A DNA stretch of 64,000 nucleotides, from contig NZ_CBDDJA010000001.1 of NCBI RefSeq assembly GCF_965229315.1, forward strand, positions 951,335 to 1,015,334. Direction: 5' to 3'. The position numbers were made by a program, and so were the translations under genes. Below are positions 25,721-33,444 of this stretch, in pieces (within the stretch, counting starts at the first letter, position 1; every line of letters begins with the position of its first letter). The notes under the pieces are model-generated. The model saw nothing but the letters and a program-made list of their open reading frames with translations, searched no databases and was not told where the DNA came from. The DNA comes from Pelomonas sp965229315. GTDB taxonomy: Bacteria; Pseudomonadota; Gammaproteobacteria; Burkholderiales; Burkholderiaceae_C.

Positions 25721-26020
25721 TCATTTCGCGGCGGAGGCGGCGCCGTCGGCCATGCACTTCTTGATGTGGCTCTTGGCGGCGGCGCCATGCAGCTTCTTGT
25801 CGGCGGCGGACTTCTCGCAGGCGGCGTTGCCGGGCGCGGAGGCCGCCTCGGCCGCTGCGGCCGGCTTGGCGGCCAGGCAGTCCTTCATGAAGGCCTTGCG
25901 CTCATCGCCTTTCTTGCCCTTGGCTTCGGCGTTGCAGGACTTCATCTTGTCTTGCTGTGGCGTGGCCTGGGCACCCAGGGCGAAAGCGGCGCAGGCCAGC
26001 AGGATGGCGACTCGTTTCAT
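25721..26020 (-). CDS. psiF: PsiF-repeat periplasmic protein
   Basis: A 99-residue exported protein. The signal peptide ends at ALGAQA (about 19). Two PsiF-type Cys repeats follow: KMKSCNAEAKGKKGDERKAF..CL and then CEKSAADKKLHGAAAKSHIKKC. An Ala/Pro linker separates them. PsiF was named for induction by phosphate starvation in E. coli; its biochemical role is unknown. ATG 26020 has AAGGAGCT 7 bases upstream; the earlier ATG 26035 lies before that site. It is monocistronic with its own terminator. Confidence 0.85.
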   Translation of the reverse strand: MKRVAILLACAAFALGAQATPQQDKMKSCNAEAKGKKGDERKAFMKDCLAAKPAAAAEAASAPGNAACEKSAADKKLHGAAAKSHIKKCMADGAASAAK

Positions 26021-26141
26021 CGGGAGCTCCTTCATGGGTCAGAGAGGGGATACAGCCGCGCTGATTCCAACACGCGGGCTGACCGGCGCCAAGCCGGGAA
26101 TCTTCCCGAAGCTGTCGGCGTGCTGTTGACGACACCGGGTG

Positions 26142-27509
26142 TTACAAGATGCGCCGCGGGTGCGCCATGGCCTCGTGTGCGGCGTGCAGCCGGCGCACCA
26201 GCACGCGAATGAAGCCCCGGTCGAAGCGATGCTGGCACTCCGGGCTCAACTGGCCGATGGCGTCGGGCGTGAACGAGATCGTCGTGCACTCGACGCTGAC
26301 CTTGATGTCCGTGCTGTGGCGGCGCAGGTCGGGGTTGGGCGCCAGGTAGGCCATCTCGCCCACCGAAGTCCCCTGGCCTAGCGTGGCCACCTGCCGCCCG
26401 TCACGGAACACCTCCACCTCGCCCTGCGCAATGATGTGGAAGCTGTTGCCCTCCTGGCCGCGCTTGAAGAGCGCATAGCCGACCGGATAGCGCTTCCAGC
26501 GCGCACGCCGCACGACCTCCCACAGCTGCACGTCGCCGAACTCGGCGAAGAACTCCAGCGAACGCAGCAGGTTGAAGCGCTCCGAGTCGCGCACCTCGCC
26601 CAGCCGGTTCAGCGGCACCTGCTGGCTCGCGACCAGCGCCGACAGCGCCTGCGCGAAGCTGTCCCAGTCCGCGTAGCGTTCGCCCGGGGCCTTGGCCAGC
26701 GCGCGCCGCACGACGGCATCCAGCGCTTCGCTGACGCCCTCGCGTTGGCCCACCAGCGGCAACGCCGGCTGGTGGTAGATCTGGTGCATCAGCGCCATCT
26801 GGTGGGGCGCGTCGAACGGCGGCTTGCCCGCGACCAGGTGGTACAGCACGGCGCCCAGCGCGTAGATGTCGGCCCTGCAATCCACGTCACCGCCCTCGAT
26901 CTGCTCCGGCGGCATGTAGGCCAGCGAGCCGACGCGGTGGATCTGCGTCGCGTCGGCGTTCAGGTTCAGCGCCGAGCCGAAGTCGCTGACCTTCACGTCC
27001 ACGACCTGGCCGCCCGGGTCCAGCACCGCCAGCAGGTTGGCCGGCTTCACGTCGCGGTGGATGACGCCCTGGCGGTAGACATAGCTCAGCGCCATCGCGC
27101 ACTTGAAGCCCAGCTCGACGATCTGGTCCAGCGGCAGCAGGCGGTCGCTGCGGCAGAAGTGCTTCAGCGTGACACCGGGCACGTACTCCATGACGAGGTA
27201 GGGCGCCTCGCCTTCATTCGGGTTCGCCACCGCATCGACGATGGCCACCACGTTGGGGTGGTGCAGTTGCCCGGCCAGCGCGGCCTCGGCGCTGAAGAAG
27301 CGGTGGCTGAAGTCGCCGGCCGGCGCATCGGCCGGCGGCGCCCAGGCGCGCATGCGCTTGATGGCGACCTCGCGCCCTTCGCCCGGGCCGTGGAACGGGT
27401 CGCGCGCCAGGAAGACGTCGCTGGTCGCCCCTTCGCCCAGGCGTCGCAGCACCTGGTAACGGCCGATGTGGGCGGGCAGATCGTCGGCGGCAGCGGTCAC
27501 GCGCGGCAT
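26142..27509 (-). CDS. Ser/Thr protein kinase with C-terminal cyclic-nucleotide-binding domain
   Basis: A 455-residue soluble protein. The Hanks-type kinase domain spans about 16-285: Gly loop LGEGATSDVF, ATP lysine Lys51 in VAIKRM, catalytic loop HRDVKPANLL, DFG in VSDFGSAL, and MPPEQIEGG in place of APE. A cNMP-binding/Crp-like domain occupies about 320-440, with ALFKRGQEGNSFHIIAQGEVEVF and GTSVGEMAYL. All kinase residues are present, so it should be active. No membrane segment or PASTA domain is seen. Binding of cyclic AMP or GMP could regulate the kinase, as in eukaryotic PKG but with the domains in reverse order. No phosphatase gene is nearby. Confidence 0.9.
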   Translation of the reverse strand: MPRVTAAADDLPAHIGRYQVLRRLGEGATSDVFLARDPFHGPGEGREVAIKRMRAWAPPADAPAGDFSHRFFSAEAALAGQLHHPNVVAIVDAVANPNEGEAPYLVMEYVPGVTLKHFCRSDRLLPLDQIVELGFKCAMALSYVYRQGVIHRDVKPANLLAVLDPGGQVVDVKVSDFGSALNLNADATQIHRVGSLAYMPPEQIEGGDVDCRADIYALGAVLYHLVAGKPPFDAPHQMALMHQIYHQPALPLVGQREGVSEALDAVVRRALAKAPGERYADWDSFAQALSALVASQQVPLNRLGEVRDSERFNLLRSLEFFAEFGDVQLWEVVRRARWKRYPVGYALFKRGQEGNSFHIIAQGEVEVFRDGRQVATLGQGTSVGEMAYLAPNPDLRRHSTDIKVSVECTTISFTPDAIGQLSPECQHRFDRGFIRVLVRRLHAAHEAMAHPRRIL

Positions 27510-27539
27510 GATACGGGCCGCCCCAGGAGGTGCAGCGCC

Positions 27540-27932
27540 TTGTTCTCCCACGTCTTCATCGGCATCCGCGACTTCGAGCGCGCGCTGGCCTTCTACCGGC
27601 CGCTGATGGCGCTGCTCGGTGTGCCCGAGCGGTTCTGCGACCCCGACGGCTGGGCCGGCTGGCAGAGCCACCCGGGGCCACGGCCGCTGCTGGTGATCGG
27701 CCGGCCGTTCGAAGGCGAGCACGCGCCCGGCAACGGCCACATGGTGGCGCTGCTCGCCAGCGACCGCGGCCTGGTGGACCGTGCCCACGCGCTGGCCCTG
27801 GCGCAGGGCGGCACCTGCGAGGGCGCGCCGGGCCTGCGCCCGCACTACCACCCCCACTACTACGGCGCCTACTTCCGCGACCCCGACGGCAACAAGCTCT
27901 GCGTGGCCTGCCACGATGCCCCGTCCCCGTGA
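27540..27932 (+). CDS. VOC/glyoxalase-fold protein
   Basis: A 130-residue vicinal-oxygen-chelate protein with the split beta-alpha-beta-beta-beta pattern. It begins FSHVFIGIRDFERALAFYR and has LASDRGLVDRAHALALAQGG, then YGAYFRDPDGNKLCVACH. Metal-ligand candidates are the first-strand His and the C-terminal Asp/Glu positions. The family includes lactoylglutathione lyases, dioxygenases and antibiotic-binding proteins; no specific one is indicated. TTG 27540 is preferred because AGGAGG (27525-27530) is 9 bases upstream and no ATG fits. It is divergent from the kinase gene, with about 30 bp between the starts. Confidence 0.8.
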   Translation: MFSHVFIGIRDFERALAFYRPLMALLGVPERFCDPDGWAGWQSHPGPRPLLVIGRPFEGEHAPGNGHMVALLASDRGLVDRAHALALAQGGTCEGAPGLRPHYHPHYYGAYFRDPDGNKLCVACHDAPSP

Positions 27933-27982
27933 GTCGGCGCATCGGCCGCTCGGTGCGTTCAACCCCGGTGGCCCCTGCCTCC

Positions 27983-27988
27983 TAAAAT
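27983..27988 (+). promoter_or_regulatory. Candidate -10 box of argS
   Basis: TAAAAT ends 7 bases before ATG 27996, so the transcript would begin at the start codon. TTCAAC at 27958-27963 could be a weak -35 with a 19-bp spacer. No Shine-Dalgarno sequence is visible. Confidence 0.4.
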
Positions 27989-27995
27989 CGCGTCC

Positions 27996-29711
27996 ATGAT
28001 CCAAGCCAAGCAGGCGTTGCTCGCCGCACTCGCCGACTCTCTCCAGGACATCGCTCCCGGCTCCAACGCCGTCGCGGCGTTCGAATCCCCCAAGCAGGCC
28101 GCCCATGGCGACTTCGCCTGTACGGCCGCCATGCAGCTGGCCAAGCCGCTGAAGGCCAACCCGCGCGAACTGGCCACCCGCCTGATCGCCGCGCTCGAGG
28201 CCAAGCCCGCCTTCCAGACCTGGGTACAGGCGCTGGAGATCGCCGGCCCGGGCTTCATCAACATCCGCCTCAAGCCCGAGGCCAAGCAGGCCGTCGTGAG
28301 CGAAGTGCTCAGTGCGGGTGCCAGCTTCGGCCACCGCGCCGCGACCGGCAAGCACGTCATGGTGGAGTTCGTCTCCGCCAACCCGACCGGCCCGCTGCAC
28401 GTGGGCCACGCCCGCCAGGCGGCGCTGGGCGACGCGATCTGCTCCGTGTTCCAGAGCCAGGGCCACGACGTGACCCGCGAGTTCTATTACAACGACGCCG
28501 GCGTGCAGATCGCCACGCTGGCCAACTCCACGCAGATGCGCCTGAAGGGCTTCAAGCCCGGCGACGCCGAGTGGCCCGAGGCCTCCTACAACGGCGACTA
28601 CATCCAGGACATCGCCGACGCCTTCCTGCGCCGTGAAACGGTCAAGGCCGACGACCGCGAGTTCACCGCATCGGGCGACGTCGACGACCTGGACAGCATC
28701 CGCCAGTTCGCCGTGGCCTACCTGCGCCACGAGCAGGACCTGGACCTGCAGGCGTTCGGCCTCAAGTTCGACAACTACTTCCTGGAAACCAGCGTCTACA
28801 AGGGCGGCCAGTTGGAGGCGGCGGTGCAGCGCATCGTCGACGCCGGCAAGACCTACGAGGAAGGCGGCGCGCTGTGGTTCAAGTCGACCGACTACGGTGA
28901 CGACAAGGACCGCGTGATGCGCAAGTCCGACGGCGGCTACACCTACTTCGTGCCCGACGTGGCCTACCACGTCAACAAGTTCGAGCGCGGCTACACGCAG
29001 TGCATCAACATCCAGGGCACCGACCACCACGGCACCATCGCCCGCGTGCGCGGCGGCCTGCAGGCGCAGAACCTGGGCATCCCGCAAGGCTTCCCGGACT
29101 ACGTGCTGAACAAGATGGTCACGGTCATGAAGGACGGCGCGGAGGTCAAGATCTCCAAGCGCGCCGGCTCTTACGTGACGCTGCGCGACCTGATCGACTG
29201 GACCAGCCGCGACGCGGTGCGCTTTTTCCTCATCAGCCGCAAGGCCGACACCGAATTCACCTTCGATGTCGACGTCGCGCTGAAGCAGAACGACGAGAAC
29301 CCGGTGTTCTACGTGCAGTACGCACATGCGCGCATCTGTTCAGTGATCCGCAAGTGGGGCGGCGACGTGGGCAGCATCGCCAACGCCGACCTCAGCCTGC
29401 TGACCGCGCCAACGGAAGAAGCGCTGATGCTCAAGCTGGCCGCCTACCCCGACATGCTGACCGGCGCCGCCGCCAGCATCGCGCCGCACGACGTGGCCTT
29501 CTACGCCCGCGACCTGGCTGGTGCCTACCACTCCTTCCACGCCGCCGAGCGCGTGCTGGACCAGGCGCCCGAACTCACGCGCGCCCGCGTCGCCCTGCTG
29601 GCCGCCACGCGCCAGGTGCTGGCCAACGCTTTAGGCATGCTGGGCGTGAGCGCGCCCGAGCAGATGAGCCGCGACATTCCTGAATCCTCGGACACCTCGG
29701 AGAGCGAATGA
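27996..29711 (+). CDS. argS: Arginyl-tRNA synthetase
   Basis: A 571-residue class I synthetase that charges tRNA-Arg. Domains in order: N-terminal Add-1-like domain (about 1-105), catalytic Rossmann domain with HVGH at 135-138 as the HIGH motif and KISKR as the KMSKS-like loop near 387, and a DALR anticodon-binding domain at the C-terminus ending MLGVSAPEQMSRDI. The length is normal. The last 4 bases overlap the SPOR gene. The mRNA may be leaderless (see the -10 box). Essential housekeeping gene. Confidence 0.97.
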   Translation: MIQAKQALLAALADSLQDIAPGSNAVAAFESPKQAAHGDFACTAAMQLAKPLKANPRELATRLIAALEAKPAFQTWVQALEIAGPGFINIRLKPEAKQAVVSEVLSAGASFGHRAATGKHVMVEFVSANPTGPLHVGHARQAALGDAICSVFQSQGHDVTREFYYNDAGVQIATLANSTQMRLKGFKPGDAEWPEASYNGDYIQDIADAFLRRETVKADDREFTASGDVDDLDSIRQFAVAYLRHEQDLDLQAFGLKFDNYFLETSVYKGGQLEAAVQRIVDAGKTYEEGGALWFKSTDYGDDKDRVMRKSDGGYTYFVPDVAYHVNKFERGYTQCINIQGTDHHGTIARVRGGLQAQNLGIPQGFPDYVLNKMVTVMKDGAEVKISKRAGSYVTLRDLIDWTSRDAVRFFLISRKADTEFTFDVDVALKQNDENPVFYVQYAHARICSVIRKWGGDVGSIANADLSLLTAPTEEALMLKLAAYPDMLTGAAASIAPHDVAFYARDLAGAYHSFHAAERVLDQAPELTRARVALLAATRQVLANALGMLGVSAPEQMSRDIPESSDTSESE

Positions 29712-30361
29712 GTTCTGCATCCAAGCCCACGGGCCAGAAGCAACAGAAGGGCGGGTTCGTCCTGGGCCTGATCGTGGGCCTGCTGGTCGGCCTGTCCATC
29801 TCGCTGGGCGTGGCGCTGTACATCAACAAGACGCCCATCCCCTTCATGAACAAGGTGCCGCAGCGCACCGCCGAGCAGGACGCGCAGGAAGCCGAGCGCA
29901 ACCGCAACTGGGACCCGAACGCGCCGCTGGCCGGCAAGGCCGGGCGCAGCGCCAGCGGCGTCGTCAACGCGCCGGCAACGGCAGCCTCCGAGCCCGCACC
30001 GGTCGCCACGGCACCGGCACCGGCGCCGGTGGTCACGCCCGCTCCCGCGCCCACCAAGGCCACCGCCAAGGCGGACGCGGCCTCCGCCAGCGCGCCCGCG
30101 CCGGCACCCACGTCCGCGGCCGATGCCTACGTCTACTTCGTGCAGGCCGGCGCGTTCACCCGTCCCGAAGAGGCCGAGACGCAGAAGGCCAAGCTGGCCA
30201 TCCAGGGCTTCACGGCCAAGGTGATGGAGCGCGAGCAGAACGGCCGCACCGTCTACCGCGTGCGCCTGGGGCCCATGGACGCCCGCGACGGCGCCGAAGA
30301 CCTGCAGCGCAAGATTGAAGGGGCTGGCTTCGAGGCCAATCTCGTTCGTGTACAACGCTGA
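29708..30361 (+). CDS. SPOR-domain inner-membrane protein
   Basis: A 217-residue protein. A short cytoplasmic N-terminus and one membrane helix (about 14-38) lead to a Pro/Ala/Thr-rich periplasmic linker (about 70-135). A C-terminal SPOR domain follows (YFVQAGAFTRPEEAETQKAKL to the end). SPOR domains bind septal peptidoglycan stripped of stem peptides, so the protein probably localises to the division site, like FtsN. It starts at the ATGA overlap with argS, a common pairing in betaproteobacteria, and is followed 39 bp later by dsbA. Confidence 0.9.
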   Translation: MSSASKPTGQKQQKGGFVLGLIVGLLVGLSISLGVALYINKTPIPFMNKVPQRTAEQDAQEAERNRNWDPNAPLAGKAGRSASGVVNAPATAASEPAPVATAPAPAPVVTPAPAPTKATAKADAASASAPAPAPTSAADAYVYFVQAGAFTRPEEAETQKAKLAIQGFTAKVMEREQNGRTVYRVRLGPMDARDGAEDLQRKIEGAGFEANLVRVQR

Positions 30362-30400
30362 CTCTCCCACCGACCGATCCACCCAAGGAAGCCTGACGCC

Positions 30401-31063
30401 ATGAAGCGCCGCGATTTCTCCGCCCTGTTCGCCACCGCGCCCGTTCTCGGCGCTGCCGGCTCCGCCCTCGCCCAGGGTGGCCCCGTCGAGGGCCGCCAGT
30501 ACAACGTGCTGGGCACGCCGCTGCCGACGACGCCCGGCAAGATCGAAGTCGTCGAGTTCTTCTGGTACGGCTGCCCGCACTGCTACGCGTTCGAGCCGGC
30601 CATCGAGGCCTGGAGCAAGCAGTTGCCCGCCGACGTGGCGTTCCGCAAGGCGCACGTGGCCTTCCGCGCCAACGTGAAGATCCACCAGCGCATGTTCTAC
30701 GCGCTGGAAGCCCTGGGCAAGGAGGCCGAGGTGCGCCCGGCCATCTTCAACGCAATGCACCAGCAGGGCCAGGCGCTGGACGACCCCAAGGCGCAGGCCA
30801 AGTTCCTGAGCGCACTGGGCGTGGACCCCAACAAGTACCAGGAGGCCTACAACTCCTTCGGCGTGGTGACCAAGTGCCAGCAGGCCGAGAAGCTGTCCGA
30901 GGCCTACCGCATCGACGGCGTGCCCAGCATCGGCGTCGGCGGCCGCTTCCTGACCTCGCCCGCCCAGGCCGGCGCCGGCCAGCGCATGAACGAGCTGGAG
31001 CTGGGCCAGAAGGCACTGCAGGTCACCGACTTCCTGATCCAGCGCGCGCGCAACAAGGCATGA
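30401..31063 (+). CDS. dsbA: Thiol:disulfide interchange protein DsbA, first copy
   Basis: A 220-residue periplasmic oxidase. The active-site CPHC is at Cys58-Cys61 in FFWYGCPHCYAF; the cis-Pro loop is DGVPSIGVGG. The thioredoxin fold and helical insertion have normal length. The signal begins MKRRDFSALFATAPVLG and ends SALAQ, with an RRDF twin-arginine-like motif. An AAGGAA site precedes ATG 30401. It introduces disulfides into exported proteins and is reoxidised by DsbB. It overlaps a second dsbA by ATGA. Confidence 0.93.
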   Translation: MKRRDFSALFATAPVLGAAGSALAQGGPVEGRQYNVLGTPLPTTPGKIEVVEFFWYGCPHCYAFEPAIEAWSKQLPADVAFRKAHVAFRANVKIHQRMFYALEALGKEAEVRPAIFNAMHQQGQALDDPKAQAKFLSALGVDPNKYQEAYNSFGVVTKCQQAEKLSEAYRIDGVPSIGVGGRFLTSPAQAGAGQRMNELELGQKALQVTDFLIQRARNKA

Positions 31064-31719
31064 AGCGCCGCGACGCTGCCGTTGCACTGGCCGCGGCCAG
31101 CCTGCTGCCGGCCGCGCGGGCCCAGGGCGGACCGATCGAGGGCAAGCAGTACATGCGGCTGGCCCAGACGCTGCCCGGCACGCCCGGCAAGATCGACGTC
31201 ATCGAGTTCTTCTTCTACCGCTGCCCGCACTGCTTCGCGCTGGACCCGCTGCTGGAGGCCTGGGTGCACCAGTTGCCGGCGGATGTGGCCTTCCGGCGCG
31301 TGCCGGTGGGCCAGCAGGCCATGCTGAAGCTGCACCAGCGCATGTTCTACACGCTGGAAGCCATGGGCGCGCTGACACCGGCCGTGCATGCCGGCATCTT
31401 CAACGCCTTCCACCGCCAGAACATCGAGGCCAATGACGAGGCCGCCGTGGTCGCGCTGGTTGGCAGGCTCGGCGCGGACACGGCCCGGTTCAAGCAGACC
31501 TTCAACTCGTTCGGCGTGCAGACCAAGGTGTCGCAGGGCCAGAAGCTGGCCGAGGCCTGCGGCGTGGACAACGTGCCGGCGCTGGTCATCGCCGGGCGCT
31601 GGCGCACCGGCCCCGGCATGGGCGCCGCACCCGGCCTCAGCGAGCAGGTCCATGGCCAGCAGGCGCTGGCAGTCGCGGACGCGCTCATCAAACTGGCGCG
31701 AAGCGGCAAAGTTTCCTGA
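31060..31719 (+). CDS. Thiol:disulfide interchange protein DsbA, second copy
   Basis: A 219-residue paralogue of the preceding gene. The active site CPHC is at Cys55-Cys58 in FFFYRCPHCFAL; the cis-Pro loop is DNVPALVIAG. Its signal also begins MKRRD but is Ala-rich and lacks Phe after the Asp. Residues before the CPHC differ (Arg54 for Gly57), which may shift redox potential or substrate choice. The ATGA overlap with copy 1 shows co-translation. The tandem arrangement suggests division of labour, or a DsbL-like dedicated oxidase, which is inference. Confidence 0.9.
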   Translation: MKRRDAAVALAAASLLPAARAQGGPIEGKQYMRLAQTLPGTPGKIDVIEFFFYRCPHCFALDPLLEAWVHQLPADVAFRRVPVGQQAMLKLHQRMFYTLEAMGALTPAVHAGIFNAFHRQNIEANDEAAVVALVGRLGADTARFKQTFNSFGVQTKVSQGQKLAEACGVDNVPALVIAGRWRTGPGMGAAPGLSEQVHGQQALAVADALIKLARSGKVS

Positions 31720-31790
31720 CGGCCTGCGGCTGGTACCCAGGCAGCAGAGGACGGTGGGCCCATAGAATGGCTTGCAACTTCCGTGCCGCC

Positions 31791-32408
31791 ATGCCTTCGC
31801 GTCTCCTTCCCCTGCTCATCGTGCTCGCCGCCGTCGCCGCCCACGCGGAGAAGGCCGACCGTCTCAAGCCCATGGTCTTCACGCAGGACAAGCAGGGCCG
31901 CATCGACAGCGTGAACCAGCGCACCGAACTGCTGGGCAACGTCATCATCACGCAGGGCAGCCTGATGCTGCGTGCCGAGAAGGTGGACGTGCGCGAGACG
32001 CGTGACGGCTACCACCAGGCCTTCGCCAGCGGCACGGCCGGCAACCCGGTCAGCTTCCGCCAGGCACGCGATGTGCCCGGCGAGTCCATCGCCGGCACGG
32101 CCGACCAGCTCGAATACGACACCCGCACCGAAACCGTGCGCTTCATCGGCAACGCCAACGTGCGCCGCATGCGCGGCACCACCGTGGCCGACGAGGTGAC
32201 CGGCGCGGTCATCGTCTACGACAGCCGCACCGAGGTCTTCACGCTGGAGGGCGGCAGCGCCTCGCCCAACCCGAACGGCCGCACCCGCATCGTCATGATG
32301 CCGCGCGCGCAGCCGGGCGACGCTGCGGCGCCGGCCTCATCGGCCCCGGCGGCCGCGCTGCCGCTGCAGCCGTCCACGACGCTCACACCGCCGCGCAAGG
32401 CGCCATGA
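31791..32408 (+). CDS. lptA: LPS transport periplasmic protein LptA
   Basis: A 205-residue periplasmic protein. Signal peptide MPSRLLPLLIVLAAVAAHA is followed by an OstA/LptA beta-jellyroll: KQGRIDSVNQRTELLGNV, IITQGSLMLRAEKVDV, IAGTADQLEYD and TVADEVTGAVIVYDSRTEVF. It bridges LptC in the inner membrane to LptD in the outer membrane. ATG 31791 is chosen over 31767, because TAGAAT at 31763-31768 looks like a -10 box and the signal starts at MPSRLL. The last 4 bases overlap lptB. lptC, usually just upstream, is absent here. Confidence 0.93.
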   Translation: MPSRLLPLLIVLAAVAAHAEKADRLKPMVFTQDKQGRIDSVNQRTELLGNVIITQGSLMLRAEKVDVRETRDGYHQAFASGTAGNPVSFRQARDVPGESIAGTADQLEYDTRTETVRFIGNANVRRMRGTTVADEVTGAVIVYDSRTEVFTLEGGSASPNPNGRTRIVMMPRAQPGDAAAPASSAPAAALPLQPSTTLTPPRKAP

Positions 32409-33190
32409 GCACCGAGGACTCCAAGGGCGGCCTGCCCCAGGCGGCGTGCGGCAGCCGGCTCGAAGCCGAGGGGCTGGCCAAGACCTACGGCGTGCGCAAG
32501 GTCGTCAAGAACGTCCATCTGCGCGTCGACTGCGGCGAGGTCGTGGGCCTGCTGGGCCCCAACGGCGCCGGCAAGACCACGAGCTTCTACATGATCGTGG
32601 GCCTGGTGCGTTCCGACGCCGGCATCATCCGCATCGACGGCGCCGAGGTGCAGCGCCTGCCCATCCACCAGCGCGCGCGGCTGGGCCTGTCCTACCTGCC
32701 GCAGGAAGCCTCCATCTTCCGCAAGCTGACCGTCGAGCAGAACATCCGCGCGGTGCTGGAGCTGCAGCAGGACGAGCGCGGCAAGGCCTTGTCCAAGGGC
32801 CGCATCGATGAGCTGCTGAACGGCCTGCTGCACGACCTGTCCATCGAGGGCCTGCGCGATAGCCCGGCGCCGGCGCTGTCGGGCGGCGAGCGCCGCCGTG
32901 TCGAGATCGCCCGGGCCCTCGCCACGCAACCGCGCTTCATCCTGCTGGACGAGCCGTTCGCGGGCGTGGACCCCATCGCCGTGCTGGAGATCCAGCGCAT
33001 CATCGGCTTCCTGAAGAGCCGTGGCATCGGCGTGCTGATCACGGACCACAACGTGCGCGAGACGCTGGGCATCTGCGACCGCGCCTACATCATCAGCGAG
33101 GGCGCCGTGCTGGCCGAAGGCACGCCCGACGAGATCGTGGCCAACGCCGATGTGCGCAAGGTCTATCTCGGCGAAAACTTCCGGATGTAG
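32405..33190 (+). CDS. lptB: LPS export ABC transporter ATPase LptB
   Basis: A 261-residue cytosolic ATPase: Walker A GPNGAGKTTS (about 50-59), Q-loop YLPQEASIFRKL, signature LSGGERRR, Walker B FILLDEPFAGVD and H-loop ITDHNVRETL. It drives LptFG-mediated extraction of LPS from the inner membrane. The N-terminal 15 residues are an extra Gly/Ala segment compared with E. coli LptB (241 residues). It is translationally coupled to lptA. A repeat-rich 254-bp gap precedes rpoN. Confidence 0.96.
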   Translation: MSTEDSKGGLPQAACGSRLEAEGLAKTYGVRKVVKNVHLRVDCGEVVGLLGPNGAGKTTSFYMIVGLVRSDAGIIRIDGAEVQRLPIHQRARLGLSYLPQEASIFRKLTVEQNIRAVLELQQDERGKALSKGRIDELLNGLLHDLSIEGLRDSPAPALSGGERRRVEIARALATQPRFILLDEPFAGVDPIAVLEIQRIIGFLKSRGIGVLITDHNVRETLGICDRAYIISEGAVLAEGTPDEIVANADVRKVYLGENFRM

Positions 33191-33444
33191 CGGATGACCT
33201 GCCCCTCGCCCATCCTCGCGTCGCTGAACGCGAGCGAGTCTGGTCGGTCTTGCAGACCGCGCAGCCGACGGAGCGTCTGCTCTTCGGAAGGCACAAGAAG
33301 TCCTCAGGACTTCTCGTGTCCGGCCTCAGTCCCCGCGGGGACGGCGATGCTTGCGGCGTTGAGCCGCAAGCACATCGCCATGGCGGGCCGGCTTGGGAGC
33401 GGCCCGGCGCTCGGCCCGCAAAGAGCCAGGTCGAGTAGCGCGCC
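33191..33444. repeat. Hairpin array with structured repeat, copy 2, between lptB and rpoN
   Basis: Successive inverted repeats fill the gap: 33215-33234 (CTCGCGT/ACGCGAG), 33245-33259 (CGGTCT/AGACCG), 33292-33318 (CACAAGAAGTCCT against AGGACTTCTCGTG, one mismatch), 33329-33342 (GTCCCC-GC-GGGGAC) and 33343-33379. In the last, TGCTTGCGGC pairs with GCCGCAAGCA around GTTGA inside a GGCGA/TCGCC stem. The tail 33386-33410 contains GGCTTGGGAGCGGCC, shared with copies at 8726 and 54931. The ribosome-binding site and start of rpoN follow at once. No gene is seen. Confidence 0.7.
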
